A stretch of 34,053 bases of DNA from Aggregatilineales bacterium. Its GTDB lineage: Bacteria; Chloroflexota; Anaerolineae; Aggregatilineales; Ch27. Made by a program: the position numbers and the translations under genes. The notes beneath the pieces were generated by a model, which saw only the letters and a list, made by a program, of their open reading frames with translations, was not told where the DNA came from and did no database searches. The DNA lies in NCBI GenBank assembly GCA_029976005.1, contig JARKOQ010000026.1, positions 1 to 34,053 of the forward strand. Direction: 5' to 3'. This document shows, one piece after another, positions 1-7,966 of the stretch; positions within the stretch are counted from its first letter, which is position 1; every line of letters starts with the position of its first letter.

Positions 1-1442
1 CGGGCGGCGAAAAAGTCGAAGTGGCGGGCGAAAGCGCCGGGGGCGGGCGCGACCGCGCCGGTCACCATGTCGTCCAGGCTCAGCCGCCCGCTGGCCGCGT
101 CCCGCCGGACGAAGCGCCAGCGCTGCAAGGTCGCCAGGGCGCGCTCGGCGGCGTCGGTCGGCAGGTCGTCCGGGGCCAACGCCAGGGCGGCCTCGGCGTC
201 GAACGCCCCGCGCATCACGGCCAGGCAGCCCAGGAAGGCTTCCGCCTGGGGGCCGTTGGCGGCCTGGGCGGCCATCTGGCGCACGGTCTTGCGGATCATC
301 TCGTCCAGCGCAGCCTGCAATTCCTCGCCCTTCAGCGTCTCCAGGTCGGCCAGGATCGCGGCCATCTCGCGCTCGTGGCGCTGCCCGACCGCCCACTCGA
401 TCAGGCGCGGGTGGAGGCGGCAGGCGGCGGCCAGGGTCGCGGCCTCGGCCTCGCTCAGGGCCAGCCCTTCCACCCCGGCCGCGTCGAGCGCGATCCGGGC
501 GGCGCTGGCGGCGTCCAGGGCCAGCGGGGCGTGCTCCTTGCGCGGGCGCAGCTCGTCCCAGGCCAGGCGCGAGGTCAGCAGGACGGGCGCGCCGCACGCG
601 GCCAGCTCGCGCAGCAGGCCGTCGTAGGCGGCCCGCCGTTCGGAGCCGGGCGGCACGTCCTCGGCGTTGTCGATCACGACCAGCGGGCGCGGGTCGCGGG
701 TTTGCAGGGCGGCCAGGACGGCCTCCTGGCGGGCGGTCTCTTCCAGGCCCAGGTGGGCGCGCAGTTGGTCGATCACGGCGTAGGGCTGGGAAGACTCCGT
801 GCAGCGGTGCCAGACCGCGCCGCCGGTCTGGCTGAGCGCGATCTCGGCCGCCAGGCGCGATTTGCCCAGCCCGCCCACCCCGGTGATCTGGACGGTGTGC
901 GGCCCCAGCAGCCCGCGCAGGGCCTCGATGTCGGCATCGCGCCCGCGCAGGGGCGTCTGGCCCAGGTAGAACAGGCGCTCGCGCATGGTCTCGGCCCCGG
1001 TCACGCGGCTGACCAGCGGGACGATCGCCGGGCCGCCGCCCGGCAGGGGCGCGCCGGTCAGGGCGGCGATCAGGCGCGCGACCCCGGCTTCGAAATCGGC
1101 GGCCAGGTCGGCGTACTGGATCAGCTTGACGTACAGCCAGATGTTTTCCGGCTTGACCGCCTCCAGCCGGGCGACGTAGATCGGCCGCCCTTTTTCGCGG
1201 GCCAGCAGGCACTCCGCCGCGCAGATGTCCGAGGCCAGGGCGGCCTCGCTCATGACCAGCAGCATAGCGTCGTGGCTGGCGATGGCGGCCCGGATCGCGC
1301 CATCCCAGGAGGGCGTGCCGGGCGCGAGTCCGCCCCGATGGTCGATCCAGGGGACGAGTCCGGCGGCTTCCATCCGTGCGGCGAGTTGATCGATCCGCGC
1401 GTCGTCCTTCGAGGCGTGGCTGATGAAAATCGTGTGGGGCAT
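1..1442 (-). CDS. TIR domain - STAND (NB-ARC-like) NTPase, C-terminus beyond the window
   Basis: The gene is open to the left edge; 480 residues are visible and the C-terminus is missing. Residues 1-125 form a TIR domain: FISHASKDD at the start and the SDICAAECL segment, where E77 sits at the usual NADase glutamate position. Residues 165-300 form a STAND/NB-ARC ATPase with Walker A GVGGLGKS (188-195), Walker B LVVIDNAED (254-262) and the VLLTSR sensor-like motif (287-292). A helical, winged-helix-like part follows. In known families the missing end would hold TPR or similar sensor repeats. Bacterial TIR-STAND proteins are NLR-like; several act in anti-phage defence by NAD depletion, while others have unknown roles. 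The ATG at 1442 is preceded by a GGAG site and by a TATAAT promoter. No other defence gene is visible beside it. The domain call is firm; the defence role is inferred. Confidence 0.85.
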   Translation of the reverse strand, partial: MPHTIFISHASKDDARIDQLAARMEAAGLVPWIDHRGGLAPGTPSWDGAIRAAIASHDAMLLVMSEAALASDICAAECLLAREKGRPIYVARLEAVKPENIWLYVKLIQYADLAADFEAGVARLIAALTGAPLPGGGPAIVPLVSRVTGAETMRERLFYLGQTPLRGRDADIEALRGLLGPHTVQITGVGGLGKSRLAAEIALSQTGGAVWHRCTESSQPYAVIDQLRAHLGLEETARQEAVLAALQTRDPRPLVVIDNAEDVPPGSERRAAYDGLLRELAACGAPVLLTSRLAWDELRPRKEHAPLALDAASAARIALDAAGVEGLALSEAEAATLAAACRLHPRLIEWAVGQRHEREMAAILADLETLKGEELQAALDEMIRKTVRQMAAQAANGPQAEAFLGCLAVMRGAFDAEAALALAPDDLPTDAAERALATLQRWRFVRRDAASGRLSLDDMVTGAVAPAPGAFARHFDFFAA

Positions 1443-1476
1443 GGGCTGTCTCCGGCGGTGCGGGCGGCACAGCCTC

Positions 1477-1506
1477 ATTATAGTCGCGCGCGGCTAATTC
1501 GCTCAA
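1477..1506 (-). promoter_or_regulatory. Sigma-70-type promoter of the TIR-STAND gene
   Basis: Read on the minus strand, TTGAGC (1501-1506) and a perfect TATAAT (1477-1482) are separated by 18 bases. The predicted start lies about 28 nt before the ATG at 1442. The gene can therefore be transcribed independently of the aminotransferase upstream, which has its own terminator just before this promoter. Confidence 0.55.
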
Positions 1507-1521
1507 GCGGGGAACGCCAAC

Positions 1522-1552
1522 AAAAAAGCGGGGCGCGTGATCCGCGCCCCGC
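1522..1552 (-). terminator. Rho-independent terminator after the aminotransferase gene
   Basis: On the minus strand a perfect 10-bp GC stem (1528-1537 with 1543-1552), 5-nt loop, is followed at once by six T (1527-1522). It sits 26 nt past the stop of the gene at 1578-2672, the classic intrinsic terminator layout. Confidence 0.9.
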
Positions 1553-1577
1553 CGCAGACTCCCAATCAGCAACCCGG

Positions 1578-2672
1578 CTAGGCCCCCAGGAACTCGTCCA
1601 TGCTGGTCAGCAGGGCTTCCAGGTGTTCGGGCATGGTATCGCCCATGTGCGCGATGCGGAACGTCTCCGCCTTGATCTTGCCGTAGCCGCCGCCCAGGCT
1701 GATCTCGCGCGCCGAGAGGAAGGCTTGCAGCGCGGGGAAGTCGATCCCCCGGCTGTTGCGCACGGTGGAGACGGTCGGGCTGTGGTAGCCCGCCTCGCTG
1801 TACATCTCGAAGCCGCGGCTGGTCACCCATTCACGGGTGCGGGCGGCCATCGCCTCGTGGCGGGCGAAGCGGGCCGGATAGCCCTCCGCCTGAACGTCCT
1901 TGAACTGGCGCTCGGCGGCGTACATCAGGCTGATCGGCGGGGTGGCCGGGGTGTTGTTTTTCTCGTGGTGCTTTTCCAGGGTGACGACATCGAAATAGTA
2001 GCCGCGGAAGGGGATTTCTTTGGCGCGGGCCAGGACGCGGTCGCTGATGCAGCCGAAGGCGATCCCCGGCGGCAGGGCCAGGGCCTTTTGCGACGAGGCC
2101 AGCACGATATCCACGCCCCATTCGACCGCCTTGATCGGCACGCCCATCCAGCACGACACGGCATCGACCAGCAGCAGGGTGTCCGGGTACTGCCTGACCA
2201 CCTCGGCGATCTCCGGCAGCGGGTTGAGCACGCCGGTGCTGGTTTCGTTGTAGACCACGGCCACGGCGTCGTAAGCCTTGGCCTTGAGCGCGTCGGCGAC
2301 CTGCTCCGGCTTGACGGCCTGGCCCCACGGCACTTCGATCACGTCCACCTGTTTGCCGTTCTCGCGGCTGACGCCCGCCCAGCGCTCGCTGAACGCGCCG
2401 TTGACCAGGTGCAGCACGGTCTTGTCGTCGCGCACGCAGCAGCGGCTGGCGCTCTCCCAGATCCCGGAGCCGGACGAGGTGTAGATGTAGACGCGGTGGG
2501 CGTCCCCGCCGCCGAAGGATTCCTTGAGCGGGGCCTGGAGCCGGGCGTACAGATCGGCGAAGGCCTTGCTGCGATGGCCGATCATCCACGCGCCCTGGGC
2601 GTCCAGAATCTCGCGGCGCACTTCCACCGGGCCTGGGATGAACAGGTAGGGGTGATCGAATTTTTGGGACAT
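1578..2672 (-). CDS. Class V PLP-dependent aminotransferase (alanine/serine-glyoxylate type)
   Basis: The protein is 364 aa, the usual length for the serine-pyruvate / alanine-glyoxylate aminotransferase family of fold type I PLP enzymes. The N-terminal IPGPVEV motif, the TSSGSG phosphate-binding stretch (65-70), VDAVS with D170 for the pyridine nitrogen, and SSQKAL with the Schiff-base lysine K196 are all present. Such enzymes move amino groups between alanine or serine and glyoxylate, pyruvate or hydroxypyruvate. The archaeal-type phosphoserine aminotransferase is a close relative and cannot be excluded. The ATG has a GAGGAG site 9 bases upstream. A strong terminator follows, so the gene is monocistronic. 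The exact substrate is not readable from sequence. Confidence 0.88.
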   Translation of the reverse strand: MSQKFDHPYLFIPGPVEVRREILDAQGAWMIGHRSKAFADLYARLQAPLKESFGGGDAHRVYIYTSSGSGIWESASRCCVRDDKTVLHLVNGAFSERWAGVSRENGKQVDVIEVPWGQAVKPEQVADALKAKAYDAVAVVYNETSTGVLNPLPEIAEVVRQYPDTLLLVDAVSCWMGVPIKAVEWGVDIVLASSQKALALPPGIAFGCISDRVLARAKEIPFRGYYFDVVTLEKHHEKNNTPATPPISLMYAAERQFKDVQAEGYPARFARHEAMAARTREWVTSRGFEMYSEAGYHSPTVSTVRNSRGIDFPALQAFLSAREISLGGGYGKIKAETFRIAHMGDTMPEHLEALLTSMDEFLGA

Positions 2673-2736
2673 GGCTGGATCATCTCCTCATGATTGGCCG
2701 GGCGCGAGCGGACATATCGCCCCGCGCCCCGCCGCT

Positions 2737-2756
2737 ATCATAGCACAGGTGCCTGT
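2737..2756 (-). promoter_or_regulatory. Possible -10 and palindromic operator upstream of the aminotransferase
   Basis: On the minus strand TATGAT (2742-2737) lies 65 nt before the ATG. Directly upstream is the palindrome ACAGGTGCCTGT (2745-2756), in the -35/-10 spacer. No good -35 was seen. The arrangement could be a repressor site, but this is only suggestive. Confidence 0.3.
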
Positions 2757-2840
2757 AGGAACCGTTAGCACAGAAGAATCAAGTCCATTTGTGTAATCTG
2801 TCACAATCCGGCCGGCCGTCCCCGGCCGGAAAGGCCCGGC

Positions 2841-3905
2841 CTACGCCCTCGCCAGCCCTTCCTTGAGCTGGCTGATCGGCGGGATGGGGGTCGGGTCGAC
2901 GCCGTACAGCATCCCGGCGTAGTAGCTCAGGTAATCCCCGAACTGGGTGGCGTTGACCATCTGGGCCAGGCGGCTCCCGCCGCGCGCCATGTAGCTGTCG
3001 ACCATGATCGCCTGCTGGAGGTAGAGCTTCATGGTCAGCTCCGTGCGCAGGGCCACGCGCGGGTGGTCGTAGCTGGAGCGCAGGAAGAAGGCGAACAGCT
3101 TCTCCAGGCCCTTTTCCGGGTATTCCGTCCCGGCCACGCCGTTGTGATTCTGCTCCGGCAGGATGTCGAACTCGGCCCAGGCTTTGGCGTTCTCGTTGAT
3201 CTGGCCCTTCCAGCGCCGGGCGACCGGGGCCATGATCCCGCCGCCGTAGATCACGCCGATCCGGTCGTAGACCTGCCCGGCGTAGCGCTTGGGGCCGTTG
3301 GTCGCGATCGGCGCGGCCGCGCCATACTCGTCCCGCCCCTGGCGCAGCAGGGCGATCGCTTCTTCCACGTCGGCGCTCAAATCCCCCGCCAGACCCAGCC
3401 GCTGGGCCAATCCAACCAGCAGGCCGAAGCTCCAGCCGAAGGCCGCGCGCGGCTGGCTGGGATACGTGAACTGCCACACGGGCAGGCCCGCCGCCCGCGC
3501 CCGTTCGGCCAGCGGGCCGCCGGTGCAGATCGCCATCAACTGCGTGCCGCGCGCGCGGGCCTGGTCGAAGGCGGAGAGGGTCTCTTCCGTGCTGCCGCTG
3601 TGGCTGCTGGCGATCACCAGCACGTCCGGCCCCTGGACGTAGGCGGGCAGGCTGTAACCCCGGTTGACCAGGATCGGGACCGGACACTGCTCTTCCACCA
3701 GGGCGGCCAGATAATCGCCGCCGATGGCGCTGCCGCCCATCCCGGTCAGGACAATCAGCCTGGCCTGCTTGAACGACTCCGGCAGGGCCGGGAAGGACTG
3801 CGCCAGCGCCCAGGCCCCTTCGAGCTGGTCGGGCAGCGCGTCGATGTGGCCGAGCATGTGCTGCGGATCAAACGCGGCAAAGCGTTCGGGTTGGTCGAGG
3901 AACAT
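2841..3905 (-). CDS. Bifunctional phosphoglucose/phosphomannose isomerase (SIS domain)
   Basis: The protein is 354 aa from the chosen ATG at 3905, which has GGAGAA 8 nt upstream; an in-frame ATG at 3947 lies over the likely -10 box and is rejected. Tandem sugar isomerase (SIS) domains are evident: TGMGGSAIGGD near the N-terminus, then SSHSGSTEETLSA, which binds the sugar phosphate. The LPEQNHNGV segment carries the Glu/His pair typical of the archaeal/bacterial PGI-PMI family, and the length matches. These enzymes interconvert glucose-6-P, fructose-6-P and mannose-6-P. A TACAAT box lies 41 nt before the start. The gene stands alone between an aminotransferase and a decayed transposase. Confidence 0.88.
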   Translation of the reverse strand: MFLDQPERFAAFDPQHMLGHIDALPDQLEGAWALAQSFPALPESFKQARLIVLTGMGGSAIGGDYLAALVEEQCPVPILVNRGYSLPAYVQGPDVLVIASSHSGSTEETLSAFDQARARGTQLMAICTGGPLAERARAAGLPVWQFTYPSQPRAAFGWSFGLLVGLAQRLGLAGDLSADVEEAIALLRQGRDEYGAAAPIATNGPKRYAGQVYDRIGVIYGGGIMAPVARRWKGQINENAKAWAEFDILPEQNHNGVAGTEYPEKGLEKLFAFFLRSSYDHPRVALRTELTMKLYLQQAIMVDSYMARGGSRLAQMVNATQFGDYLSYYAGMLYGVDPTPIPPISQLKEGLARA

Positions 3906-3945
3906 AAGCAATTCTCCATGGAAACGCACTCTATTGACCGCGCCC

Positions 3946-3951
3946 ATTGTA
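3946..3951 (-). promoter_or_regulatory. -10 box (TACAAT) of the phosphoglucose/phosphomannose isomerase gene
   Basis: The minus-strand sequence GCTACAATGGG lies about 41 nt before the ATG at 3905. No convincing -35 was found at 16-18 nt. The same hexamer precedes several other genes in the window, which raises its credibility. Confidence 0.4.
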
Positions 3952-4114
3952 GCGCAGGCCCGGCCGGGCGGCGATCCAAGAGGCCAGAGGCAGAGAGGCA
4001 GCGCCGGAGACCCGGACGTAAATGGGTGACAGGGTGTGATAGAATGCGGCGCGAGCCAGAGGAGGAAAGCCGGCAGGAGGGAGGAGGGGTGGTCACAGGG
4101 TGAGACGTATCTGA

Positions 4115-4555
4115 GCGGTCCCAGTCGACCCTATGGCCGTGCCGATCCGGGTGTATGCCCCTGGCGAGAAAACCCGGACCCAGCCGGTGTGGCTCGCCCA
4201 GGTTCGGATTGCAGGGGCAGTCGAAGAACCGTGGGTGTTGCTCACCGATTGGCCGGTGGCGACCGAAGCGGAGGCCCCGCGCATCCTTCGCGCCTACTGC
4301 CGCCGTTGGTCGGTGGAAGACACCTTCAAGTTCGTCAAAACCTGCTGCGGAGCCGAAGAGGTCCAATGCCGCATCTGGAAGCCATCCGGCGGCTGGCGGC
4401 CTATGCCTGGGTCGCGGCCGGCATTCTCTTTCACCTCGGCCTGAGCCTCGACACGACCGAGGTCCGGCCCGCCTGGGCGGCTGGGAGGAACGCGCCCATC
4501 GCCCGCCGGGCAAGCTCATCCTCACCCGTGGCTTGCGTCCCTTTTCGAACATGAG
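4115..4555 (+). pseudogene. Decayed C-terminal part of an IS4-type DDE transposase
   Basis: Three successive reading frames together give one protein end. From 4115 to about 4375 one frame reads through WVLLTDWP and RRWSVEDTFKFVK, the YREK-like region with the catalytic glutamate typical of IS4-group transposases. About 4365-4465 a second frame reads LEAIRRLAAYAWVAAGILFHLG. About 4466-4555 a third reads RLGGWEERAHRPPGKLILTRGL. A stop at 4112-4114 closes the first frame upstream. At least two frameshifts and the loss of the N-terminal half make it non-functional. No terminal inverted repeats were recognised. Confidence 0.7.
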
Positions 4556-4627
4556 GCTACGTCCGGGTCTCAGGGAGAGTGGGGTGCTTTCTCACCGACA
4601 TCTCATTTGCGGACGTGCTCGACCAGG

Positions 4628-4633
4628 TATAAT
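4628..4633 (+). promoter_or_regulatory. -10 box (TATAAT) upstream of the YceI gene
   Basis: A perfect TATAAT followed by G lies 109 nt before the ATG at 4742. The best -35 candidates (ATTTGC or TTGCGG at 4605-4612) are weak. The leader is long and comparatively AT-rich. Confidence 0.4.
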
Positions 4634-4741
4634 GAGGTCGCGAATAAATTGATAAAACATGTGTTTAATATCGTAATATGGCGGCCAATTTCTCGATACA
4701 GGGTACTGGTTGGGTGTGGCTCACAATGAGGAGTGGTTGAG

Positions 4742-5515
4742 ATGAACCGTAGGACGTTGCTGATAGGGGTTGGGGTGGTCGTGGTTCTGGCGATTGCCGC
4801 CGTCGCCATATTTCTGATCTCCAGCGGCTCCGGCGAAGCCAGCGCGCCGATCAGCGCGCCGACGCTTTCCCTGACCGACGCGGCGACCGAGCCGCCCACG
4901 GCGGAAGCGATGGCGGAGCCGACCGACGCGCCTACCGATGCCCCGGCGGCGGAAGCGGCCGCGGGCGAGCGTGTCCTGTTCCGCATCGTGCCGGAGGAAT
5001 CGCAGGCCAGCTTCACCCTGAACGAAGACCTGTTCAACCAGCCCAAGACCGTGGTTGGCACGACCGACCAGGTCGCCGGGGACATCATCATCGACTTCGG
5101 CGCGCCGGCCAGCTCTGAGCTGGGCACGATCCGGATCAACGTCCGCACCCTCCAGACCGACAACGACTTCCGTAACCGGGCGATTCGCGGCCAGATTCTC
5201 CAGTCCTCGCAGGACGCGTTCGAATTCGCGGAATTCACCCCGACCGCCCTCAACGGCCTGCCGGACAGCGTGGCCGTTGGCGACACGATCACCTTCGAGA
5301 TCGTGGGCGACCTCAAGGTGCGCGACATCGTCCAGAGCACCACCTGGCAGGCCGAGGTCACGCTGGTCTCCGAGGACCGGCTGGAAGGCACGGCCAGCAC
5401 GGTCGTGACCCGCGCCCAGTACAACCTGACCATCCCCAACGTGCCCAACGTGGCCAACGTCACCGACGAAGTGACGCTCGCCCTCCAGTTCGTGGCGACC
5501 CGCGTCGCGGAGTAA
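4742..5515 (+). CDS. Membrane-anchored or secreted YceI-like protein
   Basis: The protein is 257 aa. An N-terminal hydrophobic helix (about residues 6-27, after MNRR) is an uncleaved anchor or signal. A low-complexity linker rich in Ala, Pro, Thr, Glu and Asp (30-75) follows, then a YceI domain (about 77-257) with the typical pattern of a TIRINVRTLQTDN segment, a RNRAIRG turn and a final beta-strand-rich half. YceI domains are lipocalin-like barrels that bind isoprenoid or other amphiphilic lipids outside the cytoplasm. The start at 4742 is chosen because GAGGAG lies 8 nt upstream; a GTG at 4733 overlaps that site. The gene is monocistronic. The ligand is unknown. Confidence 0.85.
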   Translation: MNRRTLLIGVGVVVVLAIAAVAIFLISSGSGEASAPISAPTLSLTDAATEPPTAEAMAEPTDAPTDAPAAEAAAGERVLFRIVPEESQASFTLNEDLFNQPKTVVGTTDQVAGDIIIDFGAPASSELGTIRINVRTLQTDNDFRNRAIRGQILQSSQDAFEFAEFTPTALNGLPDSVAVGDTITFEIVGDLKVRDIVQSTTWQAEVTLVSEDRLEGTASTVVTRAQYNLTIPNVPNVANVTDEVTLALQFVATRVAE

Positions 5516-6076
5516 GACGGGCGGAGGCCGGGAGGCCGGAGAAAAGCGGCCTGCCGCACCGGCGGCGCGGCAGGGGCCAGAAACTCGCCGGGGCGTGCGG
5601 AAGGACGCCCAATTGGTGTCAAGTTATCCATTTTGGCGGGACACGACGCGAGGCACTGCGGGCGCGGCGGGCACGCCGGGGACTCAAGTCCCCGGCTACG
5701 GACACGAAGTCCGCTGAAGGGGACTGGGGGATTGGGCATCTTGTGAGTCCACTTTCAGTGGACTTGGTATCCCTAGCCCGCGACTTGAGTCGCGGGCGGT
5801 CCAACGGCCGCCAGCTCAAAATCAGATCGGGCATCTTATCTTGACGCATATTGGGCGTTCGGAAGGACGCCCCTTTTGCATCCTGCTCCAGAGACACGTT
5901 GTCCGGCCATTCTCTGGCCTGACCCTGTTGGCCTTCAAGTCCGCTCCCGGTGGGTGTACAATCCTTAGGGCGGCCTTGGACTTCGCCGGCCGCGCGTTTT
6001 CCCGGCCGGCCTGCGGCGCATCCCCGCTCCGGGCCGAGACGGGATCATCGCTAGCCAACATGGAGGCCGAACGCCT
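5516..6076. repeat. 560-base spacer with a cluster of palindromes flanked by a 20-base direct repeat
   Basis: No gene is seen. The spacer holds an 8-bp GC hairpin just after the YceI stop (5549-5573, no U tract). Two near-identical 20-mers follow (5591-5610 and 5853-5872; 19/20 match), each itself a GGGCGT...ACGCCC hairpin, the second followed by four T. Between them are four stem-loops: 5676-5695 (9-bp stem), 5699-5713 (5 bp), 5747-5763 (7 bp) and 5776-5797 (10 bp). Three of the four share an ACT/AGT tip. The part from 5880 to 6060 holds a possible promoter for crcB and no recognised riboswitch. Confidence 0.7.
5934..5962 (+). promoter_or_regulatory. Possible promoter of crcB
   Basis: TTCAAG (5934-5939) and TACAAT (5957-5962) are separated by 17 nt, about 110 nt before the crcB start. 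The -10 matches 5/6 and the -35 about 3/6 of the sigma-70 consensus. Confidence 0.4.
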
Positions 6077-6451
6077 GTGGAAAATTTTGTACTGGTGGGT
6101 CTGGGCGGGTTCGTGGGAGCGAACCTGCGCTACTGGCTGTCCACCTGGATCGCGCGCCAGTGGGGCAGCGCTTTCCCGTGGGGTACCCTGGTGATCAACT
6201 TCAGCGGCTCGCTCCTCCTGGCCGCCTTCCTGGGCTGGTCGGCCAACCGCATCAACATCGATCCCCGCCTGCGGCTGCTGGTCGCCACCGGCTTTTTTGG
6301 CGCGTACACGACCTTTTCGACCTACGCCAACGAGAGCGTGGCGCTCTGGCAGTCCGGTAACTGGGTGGGGGCGCTGGGCAACGTGCTCGGCACCAACCTG
6401 GCCTGTCTGCTGGGGGTGCTGTTGGGGCTGGCCCTGGCCAGCCGCCTGTAG
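6077..6451 (+). CDS. crcB: Fluoride ion channel/exporter CrcB (Fluc)
   Basis: The protein is 124 aa with four predicted membrane helices, the normal size of a Fluc subunit. Family hallmarks are GGFVGANLRYWL at the N-terminus, WGTLVINFSGSLLL with the conserved Asn, and TGFFGAYTTFSTYANE, the FGxxTTFSTF-type motif with the phenylalanines and threonines lining the fluoride path. Fluc forms an antiparallel dimer in the inner membrane that lets toxic fluoride leave the cell. The start is GTG at 6077 with GGAGG ending 10 nt upstream. The next gene, a DUF190-CBS protein 131 nt downstream, belongs to a family often found beside crcB, so the two probably form a fluoride-response pair. No fluoride riboswitch was recognised in the leader. 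Confidence 0.93.
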   Translation: MENFVLVGLGGFVGANLRYWLSTWIARQWGSAFPWGTLVINFSGSLLLAAFLGWSANRINIDPRLRLLVATGFFGAYTTFSTYANESVALWQSGNWVGALGNVLGTNLACLLGVLLGLALASRL

Positions 6452-6582
6452 ACGAATTGGGAAGACGAGAAAAACAGGGCGCGGATCAGACGGAAAAGGC
6501 CGGATAATGGAGATAAATCTGTGATCCATCCGTTTTTTCCGTGTCCAGGGTTTTTGTTCCCCCGGATAGAAGGAGGTCGTCA

Positions 6583-7872
6583 ATGCTCACTTCAGGCCCC
6601 GGTAAACGGCTGATGCTGTATCTCGGCGAAAGCGATTCGTGGCGCGGCGGCTCGCTTTACATGAGCATCCTGGAGACCCTGCGGGCGAGCGGGATCGCCG
6701 GGGCGACCGTGACGCGCGGCCTGGCCGGATTCGGCGCGCACAGCCGGATTCGCACCAATACCATCGAAGTCCTGTCGCTCGACCTGCCCATCGTCATCAC
6801 CGTGATCGACACCCCGGCCAACATCGAACGGGCCGTGTCGCTGGTCAAGCCGATGGTGCGCGAAGGGCTGATCACGCTCGACGACGTGGACATCATCAAA
6901 TACTCGCACCGCGAACTGCACCCCCTGCCCGCCGACCGCCCGGTGGCGGAGTTCATGACCCGCCAGCCCGTGACTGTCGGCCCGGAGACCCCGGTCGTCC
7001 AGGTCGTGGAGCTGCTGCTGGGCAAGCTTTACCGGGCGTTGCCGGTGGTCGACGCGCGGAATCACGTGCTGGGGATCATCACCAACGCCGACCTGCTGGA
7101 AAAGGGCGGGCTGCTGGCCCGGATCGAGGTCGGGCAGCGCCTTGGCCCGGACGAGCTGCGCGGGTTGTTGGCCCAGGTGCAGGCGGACAAGGTCGCCGGG
7201 CAGATCATGTCCAGCCCGGTGGTGACCGTGCGCGCCGACGATGCCCTGGGGCATGTGGTCCAGCTCATGCTCGACCGGAGCTTCAAGCGCTTCCCGGTGG
7301 TGGATAACCAGGATCGCCTGATCGGCATGATCAGCCGCCTGGACATCTTGCGCGCGGTCGCCCGGCTGGGGGGCCGCCCGCCGGAGGCCCCTCCGCCGGA
7401 GGCGCGTCTCGCAGAAGCGCGGGAAGCTCCCCGCACCGGCCAGACCATCGCCGACATCGTCTTTCCGGTCATGCCGCACGTGTACGTCAACGACGACCTG
7501 GTCGACGTGCTGGAACAGATGCTCGCCCATGACAGCCGCTGGGTGGTCGTGCTGGACGAGCAGGGCTACGCGGCCGGGATCATCACCGAGAGCGACGTCG
7601 TGGCGCGGGTGAAGCCGGAAATCCGCCCGAACGTCCTGCGCACCATCGCCGAAAAAGTCCTGGGGACCGGCCCGCTGCGCGGCATGGTCACGGCGCGCGA
7701 TCTGATGTCCGAGCAGGTGCTCTCCGCGCCGGAGTCGACGGGCGTGGCCGAGGCTATCGCCCTGATGCTCCAGCAGGGCCGCAAGCGCCTGGTGGTGGTC
7801 GATTCCGGGAACAAACCGATCGGGATCGTCGACCGGCAAATCCTGCTGGCCGCCAGCCTGGGGGAGGAGTAG
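6583..7872 (+). CDS. DUF190 domain protein with four CBS domains
   Basis: The protein is 429 aa. Residues 1-113 are a DUF190 domain, a PII-like ferredoxin fold (GKRLMLYLGESD, GIAGATVTRGLAGFG, LPIVITVIDTP). Four CBS motifs follow at about 118-175, 205-260, 290-345 and 368-425, forming two Bateman pairs that usually bind adenosine nucleotides. DUF190 genes are commonly next to or fused with crcB, so a role in sensing energy state or modulating fluoride export is plausible but unproven. The start at 6583 is fixed by a strong AAGGAGG at 6570-6576; the frame is open 42 nt further upstream. No membrane helix is seen, so it is probably cytoplasmic. The spacer after crcB contains a degenerate CACGGAT-type repeat. 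Confidence 0.85.
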   Translation: MLTSGPGKRLMLYLGESDSWRGGSLYMSILETLRASGIAGATVTRGLAGFGAHSRIRTNTIEVLSLDLPIVITVIDTPANIERAVSLVKPMVREGLITLDDVDIIKYSHRELHPLPADRPVAEFMTRQPVTVGPETPVVQVVELLLGKLYRALPVVDARNHVLGIITNADLLEKGGLLARIEVGQRLGPDELRGLLAQVQADKVAGQIMSSPVVTVRADDALGHVVQLMLDRSFKRFPVVDNQDRLIGMISRLDILRAVARLGGRPPEAPPPEARLAEAREAPRTGQTIADIVFPVMPHVYVNDDLVDVLEQMLAHDSRWVVVLDEQGYAAGIITESDVVARVKPEIRPNVLRTIAEKVLGTGPLRGMVTARDLMSEQVLSAPESTGVAEAIALMLQQGRKRLVVVDSGNKPIGIVDRQILLAASLGEE

Positions 7873-7966
7873 ACAGTAGTCAGTCGGCAGTAGACAGCCA
7901 AGACAAAAGGCGGGTGTGCCATGCCGTTTTTTCCGGCCTCTGGTCTCCTGGCCTCTGGTCTCCCAG

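Noticed and set aside
21..2693. 890-aa plus-strand open frame across the TIR and aminotransferase genes
   Set aside because: It is antisense to two genes with clear domains, has repetitive Gly/Arg/Gln-rich composition, and has no ribosome site.
4603..5739. 378-aa minus-strand open frame over the YceI gene
   Set aside because: It is antisense to a well-supported YceI gene and rich in Ser/Arg/Ala as expected of a shadow.
5880..6076. Fluoride riboswitch upstream of crcB
   Set aside because: The conserved crcB-motif pieces (such as the CTGATGGCTCCTAC-like end) are missing; only generic GC hairpins are seen.
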